Below, one piece after another: positions 1 through 9,948 of a stretch of DNA of 64,000 nt. A program made the position numbers and the translations under genes. Numbering within the stretch: position 1 is the stretch's first letter; each line of letters opens with the position of its first letter. The stretch is from Pseudoalteromonas sp. GCY. Its GTDB lineage: Bacteria; Pseudomonadota; Gammaproteobacteria; Enterobacterales; Alteromonadaceae. The notes beneath the pieces are model-generated. The model did no database searches, was not told the origin of the DNA, and worked only from the letters and a program-made list of their open reading frames with translations. The DNA is taken from contig NZ_CP068023.1 of the NCBI RefSeq assembly GCF_016695175.1, positions 112,501 to 176,500 of the forward strand, written 5' to 3'.

Positions 1-1363
<1,363 letters not shown>

Positions 1364-1481
1364 TACAACGCCAAAGTGGTTTATAAGCGACAGAAGTTAA
1401 TAGACTAAAGTAGACAAAAGAATTTAATAAGCTTTTTCCGGATTTACATTGATGAGGGAGACTTCATTGATGAACAGAATT

Positions 1482-1597
1482 TCCTGGTGACTATAGCGTT
1501 TTGGACCCACCTGACCCCATGCCGAACTCAGAAGTGAAACAAAACAGCGTCGATGATAGTGTGGATTACCCATGTGAAAGTAGAACATCGCCAGGGC
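1482..1597 (+). rRNA. rrf: 5S ribosomal RNA, divergent copy
   Basis: It contains the universal 5S core (CACCTGACCCCATGCCGAACTCAG, 1508-1531) and has helix I ends CCTGG and CCAGG that pair. It sits about 120 bases after 23S, as in a standard rRNA operon. The 3' half differs from the usual gammaproteobacterial sequence at several positions: the helix IV region reads GTGTGGATTACCCATG rather than a G-rich/C-rich stem. The ends are set by helix I pairing and may be off by one or two bases. Confidence 0.9.
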
Positions 1598-1607
1598 CAA
1601 ATAAGAG

Positions 1608-1637
1608 AAACCCGTTGCAGCAATGCGACGGGTTTTT
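1608..1637 (+). terminator. rRNA operon terminator
   Basis: An inverted repeat with arms AAACCCGTTGC and GCGACGGGTTT around a six-base loop is followed by a T run. It lies ten bases after the 5S gene, so it is the expected rho-independent terminator of the rRNA operon. Confidence 0.85.
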
Positions 1638-1657
1638 TGCTGTTTGTGATTTAAAAA

Positions 1658-1745
1658 CCTCGCGAGGTAAACTCGCTCCTACCACAGTATCAGCACAGTG
1701 CAACATGGTAGGAGGTGGTTTACCCGCCGATGGTTTGCAATGAAA
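1658..1745. repeat. REP pair (REPIN-like palindrome), best copy
   Basis: Two inverted REP-like sequences, GGTAGGAGCGAGTTTACC (seen as its complement at the left) and GGTAGGAGGTGGTTTACC (right), flank a short spacer. The form, GTAGGAG then a G-rich/TTTACC hairpin, resembles Pseudomonas REP elements mobilised by RAYT (TnpA_REP) transposases. Diverged copies lie at 1837-1922 and 2053-2121. No RAYT gene is in the window. Confidence 0.65.
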
Positions 1746-2176
1746 GTTCCGGCTCAAAAGTAGTATGGCACACCCATGTACATCAAAACCAGTTTCAGCA
1801 ATGTGATGGTTTTTTTGCTGTTTGGGATATAGAAAACCTCGCGAGATGAACTCGCTCCTACCACAGTATCAGCACTGTGCAACATAGTGGGAGGTGGTTT
1901 ATCCACCGATGGCTTGCAATGAAGCTCCAGCAAAAAAACTATGTACATCAAAACCAGTTTCAGCAATGTGATGGTTTTTTTTGCTGTTTGGGGTATTGAG
2001 ATTTGAGATATAGAAAACCTCGGAAGCCAATCAACACATCGCGAGGTTTTCTAACCTAAGTAAATGCGCTCCCACCACAGCATAAGCACAGTGCAACATG
2101 GTAGGAGGTGGTTTATCCGCCAATTTATGCATTCATAATATTCAGTGGGAAAGTATTTATTGATCCTAAATTACCA

Positions 2177-2989
2177 TTACTTTTTAATGTACTGTCCAGG
2201 CGGTTTGCCAAAGACCTTTTTAAACGCATTGCTAAATGCGGCGGTAGATTCAAAACCCAAATATTCAGCTGCTTGTTGCTGAGAATATCCATCTTTCAAC
2301 AGCTCAATCGCTTTGATAGCTCTTAATTTTTGGCGCCAATCACTAAACCCCATCATAAAGCATTTATGAAATAGACGGTTGAGTGTCCGGGTTGATGCGC
2401 CGACTTGATCACTCCAAGCCTCCAAGCTTATTTTGCATCCTGGATTTGTATGTAGCTCGGTCACAATGGGTAAGATCCGAGCATCCTGTGCACTTGGAAT
2501 AAAAAAGTGGCACGTTGTAGCTGATGTTAATCTATCAATAAAGACCGTAATAAATCGCTCTGTTTTTTCATCTAAGTGGTACTCTTCCTGCCAAGTACAG
2601 ATCTCCAGTATAAATTGCTTCAGTAGTTCATCTACTGCAATTAGCTTCGCTTTATTCCCTAGCAACTCGGTGTATTTATTGTCGATATAGACACTACGAA
2701 AATCTCCACCGTAGCGACAATATGTCTCATGTGGAAGGCCGGGAGGTAGCCACAAAGCTTGGTCGGGAGGGATCACGAAAGTGCCTTCAGGAGTCACAAT
2801 TGTGATGACTCCATTGCTTGTATATGCAAGCTGTCCCCAGTCATGTTGGTGCCGTTGAACATGCTCCCACTCTGCTTTTTTTACCGCTCTTGGCAGGATT
2901 GGTCGACCAAGCGTTGGCTTTAAGAAGCGCTTATATTTGGGCTGAATACGCCAAGGAAAAGTTGTCTGTTTTGATAAAGAACTTGGCAT
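2177..2989 (-). CDS. AraC-family transcriptional regulator
   Basis: A protein of 270 residues with an N-terminal cupin-like sensor (about 40-120; the segment WLPPGLPHE is typical of the AraC binding fold) and a C-terminal double helix-turn-helix (about 170-268). The second helix-turn-helix shows the usual signature AAEYLGFESTAAFSNAFKKV followed by GxxPGQY. It is transcribed divergently from the MFS transporter, with 80 bases between the two starts, so it probably controls that gene. The inducer is unknown. Confidence 0.88.
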   Translation of the reverse strand: MPSSLSKQTTFPWRIQPKYKRFLKPTLGRPILPRAVKKAEWEHVQRHQHDWGQLAYTSNGVITIVTPEGTFVIPPDQALWLPPGLPHETYCRYGGDFRSVYIDNKYTELLGNKAKLIAVDELLKQFILEICTWQEEYHLDEKTERFITVFIDRLTSATTCHFFIPSAQDARILPIVTELHTNPGCKISLEAWSDQVGASTRTLNRLFHKCFMMGFSDWRQKLRAIKAIELLKDGYSQQQAAEYLGFESTAAFSNAFKKVFGKPPGQYIKK

Positions 2990-3069
2990 AATTATGTATA
3001 TCAGAAATTAACGTGTGGCCATATTATAGCCATAACTTTTTAATAGTTGTGCTTTATGTGGAGATAATC

Positions 3070-4242
3070 ATGAAGAATGCCTCTCAAGGATGGCAAAGTC
3101 CTTTTAATTTCTTAGTGCTCGCTACCGTAGTTATGGCCGTTACGTTTGCAGGCTGGATGGCCATGCTCAATAACTTTGCGATTGAAGCCGCAAACTTCAA
3201 TGGCGCTAATATGGGAATGTTGCAATCCCTGCGTGAGATCCCCGGGTTTTTAGCGTTTACAGCGGTATTTGTTTTATTGGTGTTAAAGGAGCAGACCTTC
3301 GCACTGATCAGTTTATGTTTGCTGTCGCTTGGCGTCGCTATTACGGGCTTGTTGCCTACTATTTATGGTTTGTATGCAACCACAGTATTAATGTCGATAG
3401 GTTTTCACTATTTCGAGACATTGAATCAATCACTCAGTTTACAATGGTTTAATAAAGATGAGGCGCCGGCCAAACTGGGTATCTTGCTATCTATTAAATC
3501 CATCGCCTCTTTGATCACCTATGCGGTAATATGGCTAGGTTTTAGCTACTTCTCTGCAGACTATCAGTGGATGTATCTGCTCATTGGAGGGGTTGGCTTT
3601 GTCATTGCGCTATTTATGTTTATCGGCTTTCCAACCTTTGAAATGCATACTACGCAGCATAAAAAGCTCATTTTTAGAAAAGAGTACGGCCTATACTACG
3701 CTTTAATTTTCTTCTCGGGTGCGAGAAGACAAATATTTATGGTGTTTGCGGGTTTCTTAATGGTGGAAAAGTTTGGTTTTGATGTTGCACAGATCACCGC
3801 GCTTTATATGTTGAATCATTTGATAAACATATTTATCGCCCCCAAGATTGGTCAAATGATTGGGCATATTGGTGAGCGTAAAACACTGACAATCGAATAT
3901 GTGGGACTAATTTTTGTATTTATTGGCTATGCATTGGTAGAGTCAGCAAGCTTTGCTGCAGCGCTTTATGTCATCGACCATCTGTTTTTTGCGATGGCCA
4001 TTGCACTTAAAACGTATTTTCAAAAAATTGCTCGGCCAGAAGATATCGCAGCAACAGCTGGGGTTAGCTTCACCATTAATCATATTGCAGCGGTAGTGAT
4101 CCCTGCAAGCTTTGGCTTAGTATGGTTATACGATCAATCCTTAGTATTTTACTTTGGTGCTGCACTTGCGGTGTGCTCATTGGTGTTGAGTCAATTTGTG
4201 AATACAGCCAATGTGCAGGAAAAGCTGGCTAAATCCGTGTGA
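3070..4242 (+). CDS. MFS transporter
   Basis: About 390 residues with around twelve hydrophobic segments, typical of a major facilitator. The motif GHIGERKTL near the middle fits the loop between helices in this superfamily. I start at the ATG at 3070, preceded by GGAGATAATC; an upstream in-frame GTG at 3013 lacks a ribosome binding site. The divergent AraC regulator next door suggests inducible efflux or uptake. The substrate cannot be read from the sequence. Confidence 0.8.
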   Translation: MKNASQGWQSPFNFLVLATVVMAVTFAGWMAMLNNFAIEAANFNGANMGMLQSLREIPGFLAFTAVFVLLVLKEQTFALISLCLLSLGVAITGLLPTIYGLYATTVLMSIGFHYFETLNQSLSLQWFNKDEAPAKLGILLSIKSIASLITYAVIWLGFSYFSADYQWMYLLIGGVGFVIALFMFIGFPTFEMHTTQHKKLIFRKEYGLYYALIFFSGARRQIFMVFAGFLMVEKFGFDVAQITALYMLNHLINIFIAPKIGQMIGHIGERKTLTIEYVGLIFVFIGYALVESASFAAALYVIDHLFFAMAIALKTYFQKIARPEDIAATAGVSFTINHIAAVVIPASFGLVWLYDQSLVFYFGAALAVCSLVLSQFVNTANVQEKLAKSV

Positions 4243-4259
4243 TGCTCCAGCATCACACG
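4236..4259. terminator. Hairpin between convergent genes
   Basis: Perfect inverted repeat with arms CGTGTGATGCT and AGCATCACACG, overlapping the stop codon of the transporter. There is no clear T run on either side. It may serve as a shared 3' end for the transporter and the convergent repressor. Confidence 0.5.
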
Positions 4260-4276
4260 AATAGTGACATTGCAGT

Positions 4277-4930
4277 TTAGATACTGCGACCACACCAAAC
4301 AACACGTCCTGCAATGCCGTGACTGTCGGCATTATCAGCGGTGATCTCCCAGCTCAGGTAATCAGGGTTATCACTGATCACTTTGAGCTGAGAGTGCTTT
4401 TGTTGCACTCGCTTAGCCATGAGACCCTCTTCTGTTTGAATGATATAAACCGCATCTTTACTGGGTTGATTCTGTGAAAGGTCAACGCGTACCATGTCGC
4501 CGTCTAGCAACGTGGGCTGCATACTATCACCACGGATAGAGACAAAGGCGAGCTTCTCTGAATACACGCCAAGATGGGAGTTTAGCCAACGACGGTTGAG
4601 TGCAAACTGCTCGGTGACTTCTTCATGACCAATTACACTACCCATACCTGCACTGGCCTCAATATCAAGTTTAGGTATGAGGGTAAGTTCATCTTTAAAC
4701 TGACCTTGTGGTTTATCTAAGGGTTGTTCACCGGTAAGTAACCAGTTCAGATCAACGGAAAATAGGCTATAAAGGTGCTCAAGATATATCATTGAAGGGC
4801 GACTTAAGCCGCGACAAATACGGTAAATATGGGAAGGGGATTTACCTGTTAGCTGGGCAAATTGGCGTTTATTGCCACCTGAAAATTGCTCGACTAAGGT
4901 TACAAATCGTCTTGAAAATGCCGTACTCAT
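4277..4930 (-). CDS. XRE-type repressor with S24 (LexA-like) peptidase domain
   Basis: 217 residues. An N-terminal helix-turn-helix (about 20-65) is joined to a C-terminal S24/LexA-like domain. The serine-lysine dyad is visible as GDSMQPTL (Ser136) and GLMAKR (Lys173). An Ala-Gly pair at 94-95 (ASAG) lies where self-cleavage occurs in LexA/CI proteins. This architecture is usual for phage repressors and stress regulators. No phage genes are nearby, so it is an orphan regulator whose targets and trigger are unknown. Confidence 0.85.
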   Translation of the reverse strand: MSTAFSRRFVTLVEQFSGGNKRQFAQLTGKSPSHIYRICRGLSRPSMIYLEHLYSLFSVDLNWLLTGEQPLDKPQGQFKDELTLIPKLDIEASAGMGSVIGHEEVTEQFALNRRWLNSHLGVYSEKLAFVSIRGDSMQPTLLDGDMVRVDLSQNQPSKDAVYIIQTEEGLMAKRVQQKHSQLKVISDNPDYLSWEITADNADSHGIAGRVVWCGRSI

Positions 4931-5211
4931 CTCTTAATTATTCTCTTTATAGCGCCTAAACCCGCAAGCATACTGAGCTAGGTCTTATCTGTACAGTCTC
5001 GTTGCACTAGTTGGACATTTTATAAACGAGCATAATCACGGATGAATAATTGGTGTAAAGAAAAGAAGTATTTTCTATTTTCATTAGACTAAGGTCGTAG
5101 TGAGTTGCGTTGTACGAAATTTGTTCATGCTGGTAGGCTAGAATTGCAAGTTAACATTTATTTAAATTCGGCACGACTTGCTTTAGCCGACATACAACAT
5201 GGAAAAAGGTA

Positions 5212-6624
5212 ATGAAATATACAAATTTATTAATTGCACTTCCGCTCTTGGGCGCGATGGAAGTTGCACTGGCGGTAGACTGTAGCAACTTAACGCAATG
5301 GCAATCACAGCAAGTATATACAGGTGGCGACGCAGTCACCTATCAGTCAGCTAAATACACCGCGAAATGGTGGACACAAAACCAAAACCCAGCGCAAAAT
5401 TCCAATACTTATGATGTCTGGCAAGCCAATGGCAGTTGTGATCCGGTAACGCCATTGCCTTTAGTTTCGGTCACTTCCCCAAGCAGTAACGCACGAGTGT
5501 TAGTGGGCTCATCAGTTAGCCTAGCGGCGGCAGTAAGCCATCCGCAAAACACGGCAATCGACAGTGTTGAATTCTATCTCGATGGCACGCTTGTCGCCTC
5601 TGATAACAGTGCGCCTTATGAGGTGATGTGGCAAGCGCAGGGGCTAGGTAATCGCGCATTAACTGTCTATGCAACTGATGTGTCTGGGGCACGAGGTGAA
5701 TCGAGTGCGGTGAACTTCAGTGTCGTGTCTGACGAGGTTCCTCCTGGCGATCCTAATTTTAAAATTGTCGGCTATTTCCCAAGTTGGCAGGGAGCCGTGA
5801 GTGATATTCAGTTTGATAAACTCACCCATATCAATTACTCATTTTTACTACCCAATGCAGATGGCACACTGAGACCGCTTGAAAATTTAAGCAAAATGAC
5901 AGCGCTAGTAAATTCGGCTCATGCCAACAATGTAAAAGTGGGGATTGCCATTGGTGGCTGGAACGGGGGCGACGACAGTGCATTTGAGACATTCGCCAGT
6001 TCACAGCAGGGCAGAGCCCGTTTCGTGCAAGAGGTCATTGCGTTTGTAGAGCAGCATAATCTAGATGGTGTTGATATGGATTGGGAATATCCAGATCCCG
6101 GTGCTTCGGCAAATAACTATGCGTTACTGATGAAGGAACTAAGCGTTGAGTTACGCGCCAGAGGTAAATTCTTGACGGCAGCTGTGGTGGCGCTTGGCTA
6201 TACTGGTGGTGGCGTGTTGGAATCTGTATTCCAAGATATCGACTTTTTAAATTTGATGGCGTACGACGCGAACAATACTGATCATGCTTCTATGCAATAC
6301 GCCAAAGACTCAATTGCTTACTGGCAAGGTCGTGGGCTCAGCAAAGAAAAAACGGTATTAGGTGTACCATTTTATGCAAGACCTACTTGGAAAGCGTATC
6401 GTACCTTACTACAAGAGAACCCTGCCAATGCCTGTCGCGATAGTGATGGTAGCAGCTACTACAATGGTATTCCGACGATCCGCGCAAAAACGCAGTATGC
6501 TAAGCTCAATGCTGGTGGCATTATGAATTGGGAGCTATCCCATGACAGTAATGGTCCTGCGTCGCTATTAACAGCGAAATGGGAAGTTGCTAATGGTGTA
6601 ACACCAAGCTATCAATGTCAGTAA
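5212..6624 (+). CDS. Secreted GH18 chitinase with chitin-binding and Ig-like domains
   Basis: 470 residues. Order: signal peptide (1-22), a carbohydrate-binding module of the CBM5/12 kind (about 24-76, Trp/Tyr-rich, containing VYTGGDAV and AKWWTQ), an Ig-like domain (about 85-172), and a glycoside hydrolase family 18 domain (about 182-465). The GH18 catalytic motif DGVDMDWE is at 285-292, with Glu292 the expected acid/base. It should hydrolyse beta-1,4-linked GlcNAc in chitin outside the cell, a common trait in marine Pseudoalteromonas. It stands alone as a transcription unit. Confidence 0.93.
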   Translation: MKYTNLLIALPLLGAMEVALAVDCSNLTQWQSQQVYTGGDAVTYQSAKYTAKWWTQNQNPAQNSNTYDVWQANGSCDPVTPLPLVSVTSPSSNARVLVGSSVSLAAAVSHPQNTAIDSVEFYLDGTLVASDNSAPYEVMWQAQGLGNRALTVYATDVSGARGESSAVNFSVVSDEVPPGDPNFKIVGYFPSWQGAVSDIQFDKLTHINYSFLLPNADGTLRPLENLSKMTALVNSAHANNVKVGIAIGGWNGGDDSAFETFASSQQGRARFVQEVIAFVEQHNLDGVDMDWEYPDPGASANNYALLMKELSVELRARGKFLTAAVVALGYTGGGVLESVFQDIDFLNLMAYDANNTDHASMQYAKDSIAYWQGRGLSKEKTVLGVPFYARPTWKAYRTLLQENPANACRDSDGSSYYNGIPTIRAKTQYAKLNAGGIMNWELSHDSNGPASLLTAKWEVANGVTPSYQCQ

Positions 6625-6749
6625 ATTATTACTTATAACTCAGCTCGGCGGCGAGTGAGAGCTGGCCGTTGAGCATATAGAGAGTTTGACTGAGAAATAG
6701 GCTAACTACATATTTTTATAATATCTAGCCTATATATGGTGGGAAATGT

Positions 6750-6950
6750 TTATAAACAGCGTTCCATTACGCTGCAGGTAACAGCCGGTGAACTTGGACG
6801 TTGGCACCAGTAATCGTTATTGGTCGTTTCACACATAACGCCGGTTTCTGGTCCTCTACCACCGGCTGCTTGCGGTGTTAGTTTTACGGCAAGTTGACTT
6901 TGTTGATAGTCTAATTGTTTTAGTTTTTTCTTTGCTAGGGTAAGTTTCAT
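6750..6950 (-). CDS. Small GG-leader, four-cysteine peptide (RiPP-like precursor)
   Basis: 66 residues. A Lys/Leu/Gln-rich leader (MKLTLAKKKLKQLD, 1-14) runs to an AAGG double-glycine at 28-31. A 35-residue tail follows with four cysteines at 40, 49, 59 and 65 and many Thr/Ser. A good ribosome binding site (AAAGGA, seven bases before ATG) supports real translation. The shape is that of a precursor cut after Gly-Gly by a peptidase-containing ABC exporter, with a Cys-rich product. No modification enzyme or exporter is adjacent, so processing is inferred and function unknown. The family is not identified with certainty. Confidence 0.6.
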   Translation of the reverse strand: MKLTLAKKKLKQLDYQQSQLAVKLTPQAAGGRGPETGVMCETTNNDYWCQRPSSPAVTCSVMERCL

Positions 6951-7031
6951 ATTATTTTCCTTTGAAATAAGAATGTCTTAATAGACTATTTTACCCTACT
7001 GCATAGTTCATTAAATGTACAGATCAAAGCG

Positions 7032-7058
7032 GTGACTACCCAGCTGCTGGGTAGTCAC
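7032..7058. terminator. Long perfect hairpin after the GH97 gene
   Basis: Arms GTGACTACCCAGC and GCTGGGTAGTCAC are exactly complementary, just beyond the stop of the minus-strand GH97 gene. No strong T run follows on the minus strand. It is probably an mRNA 3'-end structure. Confidence 0.5.
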
Positions 7059-7065
7059 TTTATGT

Positions 7066-9108
7066 TTAAAGCGCTTTAAAGCGAATAGCAACACCGCCGC
7101 CAGCAGCCAGTTTTAATGTTAGCTTGTCGGCACTTGTGACCTTTTGACGATAAATGTTCATTTCATAAGGGTTTTGTTTCCATTCGGCTTTACCACCGTC
7201 CGCGTAGATTTGCGCTTCAAAGGTTTTACCTGACTCAAGGAAATCTAAAGTAATAGGAATTTCTCTCGCTTCCTCGTCAGTTACTGCGCCCAAGAACCAA
7301 TCGTTACCACTATATTGTTTATGCTTGCGCTCCTTTCTGGCAAAGACAACATAATCTCCCACTTCTCCTGCAAGTGCGATACTGTGCTCCCAGTCGGTGG
7401 GTACGTCTTTGATAAATTGGAAGGCGTCTGGCTTAGCGAGGTAATTTTCTGGCAAATCGGCCGCCATTTGAATTGGACTATAAAGCACAACATAAAGCGC
7501 TAATTGTTTGGCGAGGGTGGTTTGTGGGCGGTTGGTTTTATCGCCAAGGCCGTTGAAGCCCATGTCAAAAATACCCGGAGTAAAGTCCATTGGGCCTGCT
7601 AACATGCGGGTAAAGGCAAGCATTGGCACATGCTCTGGTGGGTTTGGTGGCGTGCCCCATGCGTTGAACTCTTGCCCTCTAGCCCCTTCTCTCGCAATCC
7701 AGTTTGGATAGGTACGACGCAGGCCAGTATCTTTGATCGGTTCATGCGTGTTGATACTGATCTTGTGTTTGGCTGCGAGTTTGACGTTGTCTAAGTACTC
7801 ATTTGCCATAAATTGACCGTCGTGCCATTCGAATCTGGCATTGCCCTCGGCATCAATGCGTTTGATGTTGCCGCCATCGGCTACGTAACCGGTTTTAACT
7901 TGGCGAACGCCTGCTTTTTCGTAGAGTGCGAAGGCCGCCTCCATTTGATTGCGATAGTTGCTGACGTTACCAGACGTCTCGTGATGACCTATTAGGCGTG
8001 TACCTACTTTTTCTCCGTGCCTGGCTATTTCGTCAATATCAAAGTCAGGATAGGCGTCGGTAAAGCTAAAGACATCACCGTTGAAGAACCAGTCGCCATC
8101 CCAGCCTATGTTCCAACCTTCAACCAACACGCCATCAAAGCCATGGTCAGCGGCAAAGCTCAAATATTCTTTAGTACGCGCCGTAGTTGCACCATGCTTA
8201 TCGCCGCTGCCCCAGGTATTTTTGTTGATGTGCATGCCCCACCAAATGCCGATGTATTTACCCGGCTCAACCCAAGATACATCACCGAGCTTATTTGGTT
8301 CGTTGAGGTTTAAAATAAGGTGAGAGTTCAACAAGTCAGTGGCTTTATCGCCTATTTGCAGGGTGCGCCAAGGTGTATTGAACTTACCATTGGTTTTGAC
8401 CGCAACACCATCTGACCAAGGTGTCAGATCGGCAACAAATGTTCCCGGGCGACGCTGGTTTAAGGTCATGCCCGCATAGTCAATTAGAGCTGCTTCATGC
8501 ACACTGATATGAACCCCGTCTTGATTCTTTAAGGTAAATGGGGTGTGCACATGTGGGGCATCGTGCAGTGGTGTGGTGTTGTATACATATTCATAGCGAT
8601 TCCAGCCACGAGCAGGGATCCACCACGCGGTACTTTTATCGCTTTGTGCAAAGGCGAATTCGGTTAACTCTCTGGTGATATAAAGCGCTTGATTTTGGGC
8701 AACTTCATAACGGAAGCCGACACCATCATCAAATACTTTTACGCGTACAGTATATTGCGACGACTTGTCTGTCTGCTTAGCAAAGGTGACAGCAAGCTCA
8801 TTGTGCTTATCTTGGATCACTCGGGCTTCGCCCCAAGGCTGTTGCCAACTGCTATCGACGCTATTACGCTGATGTGTGGTGATACTTAAGCCATCGCGCA
8901 TCGATGCAGCTGTTGCGAAATCAAAACCAAGTTTAGACGGTTGAATAATGGTTTTGTCGTTAAAGCTGACTTGGTAGGTCGGCTGGCTATTATCATCACT
9001 CAAGGTAAAAGTGATTTTGCCATCTGGCGAACTCACAGCTAAAGATGCGGCAAAGCTCGTAGTTGTAAACAAGCTTAATCCGATCAGGGGAAGTGACAGG
9101 GGGCGCAT
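7066..9108 (-). CDS. GH97 alpha-glucosidase (SusB-like)
   Basis: 680 residues with a signal peptide (about 1-20, ending SFA). It shows the family 97 layout: an N-terminal beta-sandwich, a central barrel and a C-terminal beta domain. Family segments include WWGMHI, KTGYVADGG, NTHEP (Glu456), REGARGQE (Glu474, Glu480) and GGPMDFTPGIF-like AGPMDFTPGIFD. The Glu in NTHE and the lack of the Asp nucleophile of the retaining subgroup fit the inverting, calcium-dependent alpha-glucoside hydrolases such as SusB. It would release glucose from starch-type or other alpha-glucosides in the periplasm. Confidence 0.9.
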   Translation of the reverse strand: MRPLSLPLIGLSLFTTTSFAASLAVSSPDGKITFTLSDDNSQPTYQVSFNDKTIIQPSKLGFDFATAASMRDGLSITTHQRNSVDSSWQQPWGEARVIQDKHNELAVTFAKQTDKSSQYTVRVKVFDDGVGFRYEVAQNQALYITRELTEFAFAQSDKSTAWWIPARGWNRYEYVYNTTPLHDAPHVHTPFTLKNQDGVHISVHEAALIDYAGMTLNQRRPGTFVADLTPWSDGVAVKTNGKFNTPWRTLQIGDKATDLLNSHLILNLNEPNKLGDVSWVEPGKYIGIWWGMHINKNTWGSGDKHGATTARTKEYLSFAADHGFDGVLVEGWNIGWDGDWFFNGDVFSFTDAYPDFDIDEIARHGEKVGTRLIGHHETSGNVSNYRNQMEAAFALYEKAGVRQVKTGYVADGGNIKRIDAEGNARFEWHDGQFMANEYLDNVKLAAKHKISINTHEPIKDTGLRRTYPNWIAREGARGQEFNAWGTPPNPPEHVPMLAFTRMLAGPMDFTPGIFDMGFNGLGDKTNRPQTTLAKQLALYVVLYSPIQMAADLPENYLAKPDAFQFIKDVPTDWEHSIALAGEVGDYVVFARKERKHKQYSGNDWFLGAVTDEEAREIPITLDFLESGKTFEAQIYADGGKAEWKQNPYEMNIYRQKVTSADKLTLKLAAGGGVAIRFKAL

Positions 9109-9198
9109 AGTTTTTCCTTCTTGTTGTCGGCACGAAGATTCGTGTTCTTTTGCACATAAGCTAAGCTTACTGTTGTATGCTAACGTTCACGTAAAAGT

Positions 9199-9212
9199 TG
9201 CATACGTATTCA
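9199..9212. promoter_or_regulatory. Candidate LacI-type operator before the GH97 gene
   Basis: TGCATACGTATTCA is a near-perfect palindrome with a central CG, the form usual for LacI-family operators. It lies about 90 bases upstream of the minus-strand GH97 start. A related half-site pair (GTATGC/GCATAC) spans 9175-9205. No cognate regulator is in the window. Confidence 0.35.
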
Positions 9213-9300
9213 TGCTGTAAATGCGATGAATGTAATAATTATTCCGCTCGGTCTAGTGTAGACAAGCTAAGAAAAATAATAAGGATAGGTTGAACTGCTT

Positions 9301-9948
9301 ATGCTAAACCTAACAATTTTTGGGCGTATTGCTGTTGTGATAGCAATGCTACAAGCCGGTCTAGTCAATGCCCTTGAAGTACAAATTGTCGATGCTGATA
9401 AACAGCCACTCGCGAATGCCGCGGTGTGGTTGCAAGGGGATGGCTTTGATAACGAAAGAACGACGCTAGATTATAAAATGAAACAAAAGGATAAAGCGTT
9501 TGTGCCACATATTTTGATGGTGCAAGCAGGCACACAAGTCTCGTTTCCAAATTTAGATCCCATTCTGCACCACGTCTATTCGTTCTCTGCTGCAAAGCCG
9601 TTCGAGCTAAAGTTGTATCGCGATGACCCGAAACAGGTATTATTTGATCAAACCGGTGTGGTTGAGCTTGGCTGCAATATTCACGATTGGATGCTGGGTT
9701 ATATCGTGGTTGTAGATAGCCCATTATTTGCGGTAACGGATAGCAGCGGCAAAGTATCGATCGACCTAGGTGTTAAGCAAGTCAGCGCACTAAACCTGAA
9801 TGTGTGGCATGAAAGATTCGAAAATATAGACAAAACAGAACAGCATCCGCTCTCTATCGTGAACAACACTCAAGCAATTACCTATCAAATTAAGCAACCA
9901 CTGGTTGCTCCATTTCAGGATTTCTCCGATGGCTTCGATGATTACTAA
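9301..9948 (+). CDS. Periplasmic cupredoxin-domain protein
   Basis: 215 residues with a signal peptide (cleavage near 24, VNA). The middle holds a plastocyanin-like fold with plausible type 1 copper ligands: His90/His91 in LHHVYSF, then Cys125, His128 and Met131 in GCNIHDWMLG. Such proteins are often labelled methylamine-utilisation-like, but no methylamine genes are present. It overlaps the next gene by 20 bases, so the two are probably made together. An electron-transfer or copper-binding role is inferred. Confidence 0.75.
   Translation: MLNLTIFGRIAVVIAMLQAGLVNALEVQIVDADKQPLANAAVWLQGDGFDNERTTLDYKMKQKDKAFVPHILMVQAGTQVSFPNLDPILHHVYSFSAAKPFELKLYRDDPKQVLFDQTGVVELGCNIHDWMLGYIVVVDSPLFAVTDSSGKVSIDLGVKQVSALNLNVWHERFENIDKTEQHPLSIVNNTQAITYQIKQPLVAPFQDFSDGFDDY

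Larger units (their letters stand above)
1608..2121. repeat. Tandem array of terminator + REP-pair units
   Basis: Three degenerate units repeat with a period of about 165-175 bases. Each has a terminator-like hairpin (1608-1637, about 1784-1812, about 1948-1978) followed by a palindromic block (1658-1745, 1837-1922, 2053-2121). Units 2 and 3 also keep a short piece resembling the 5S 3' end (CCCATGT...ACATC) before the hairpin, which points to old duplications of the 5S tail. No gene is evident; reading frames here are fortuitous. Confidence 0.75.

Noticed and set aside
4277..4930. Prophage remnant around the S24 repressor
   Set aside because: No integrase, structural or other phage genes, and no attachment repeats, are seen nearby.
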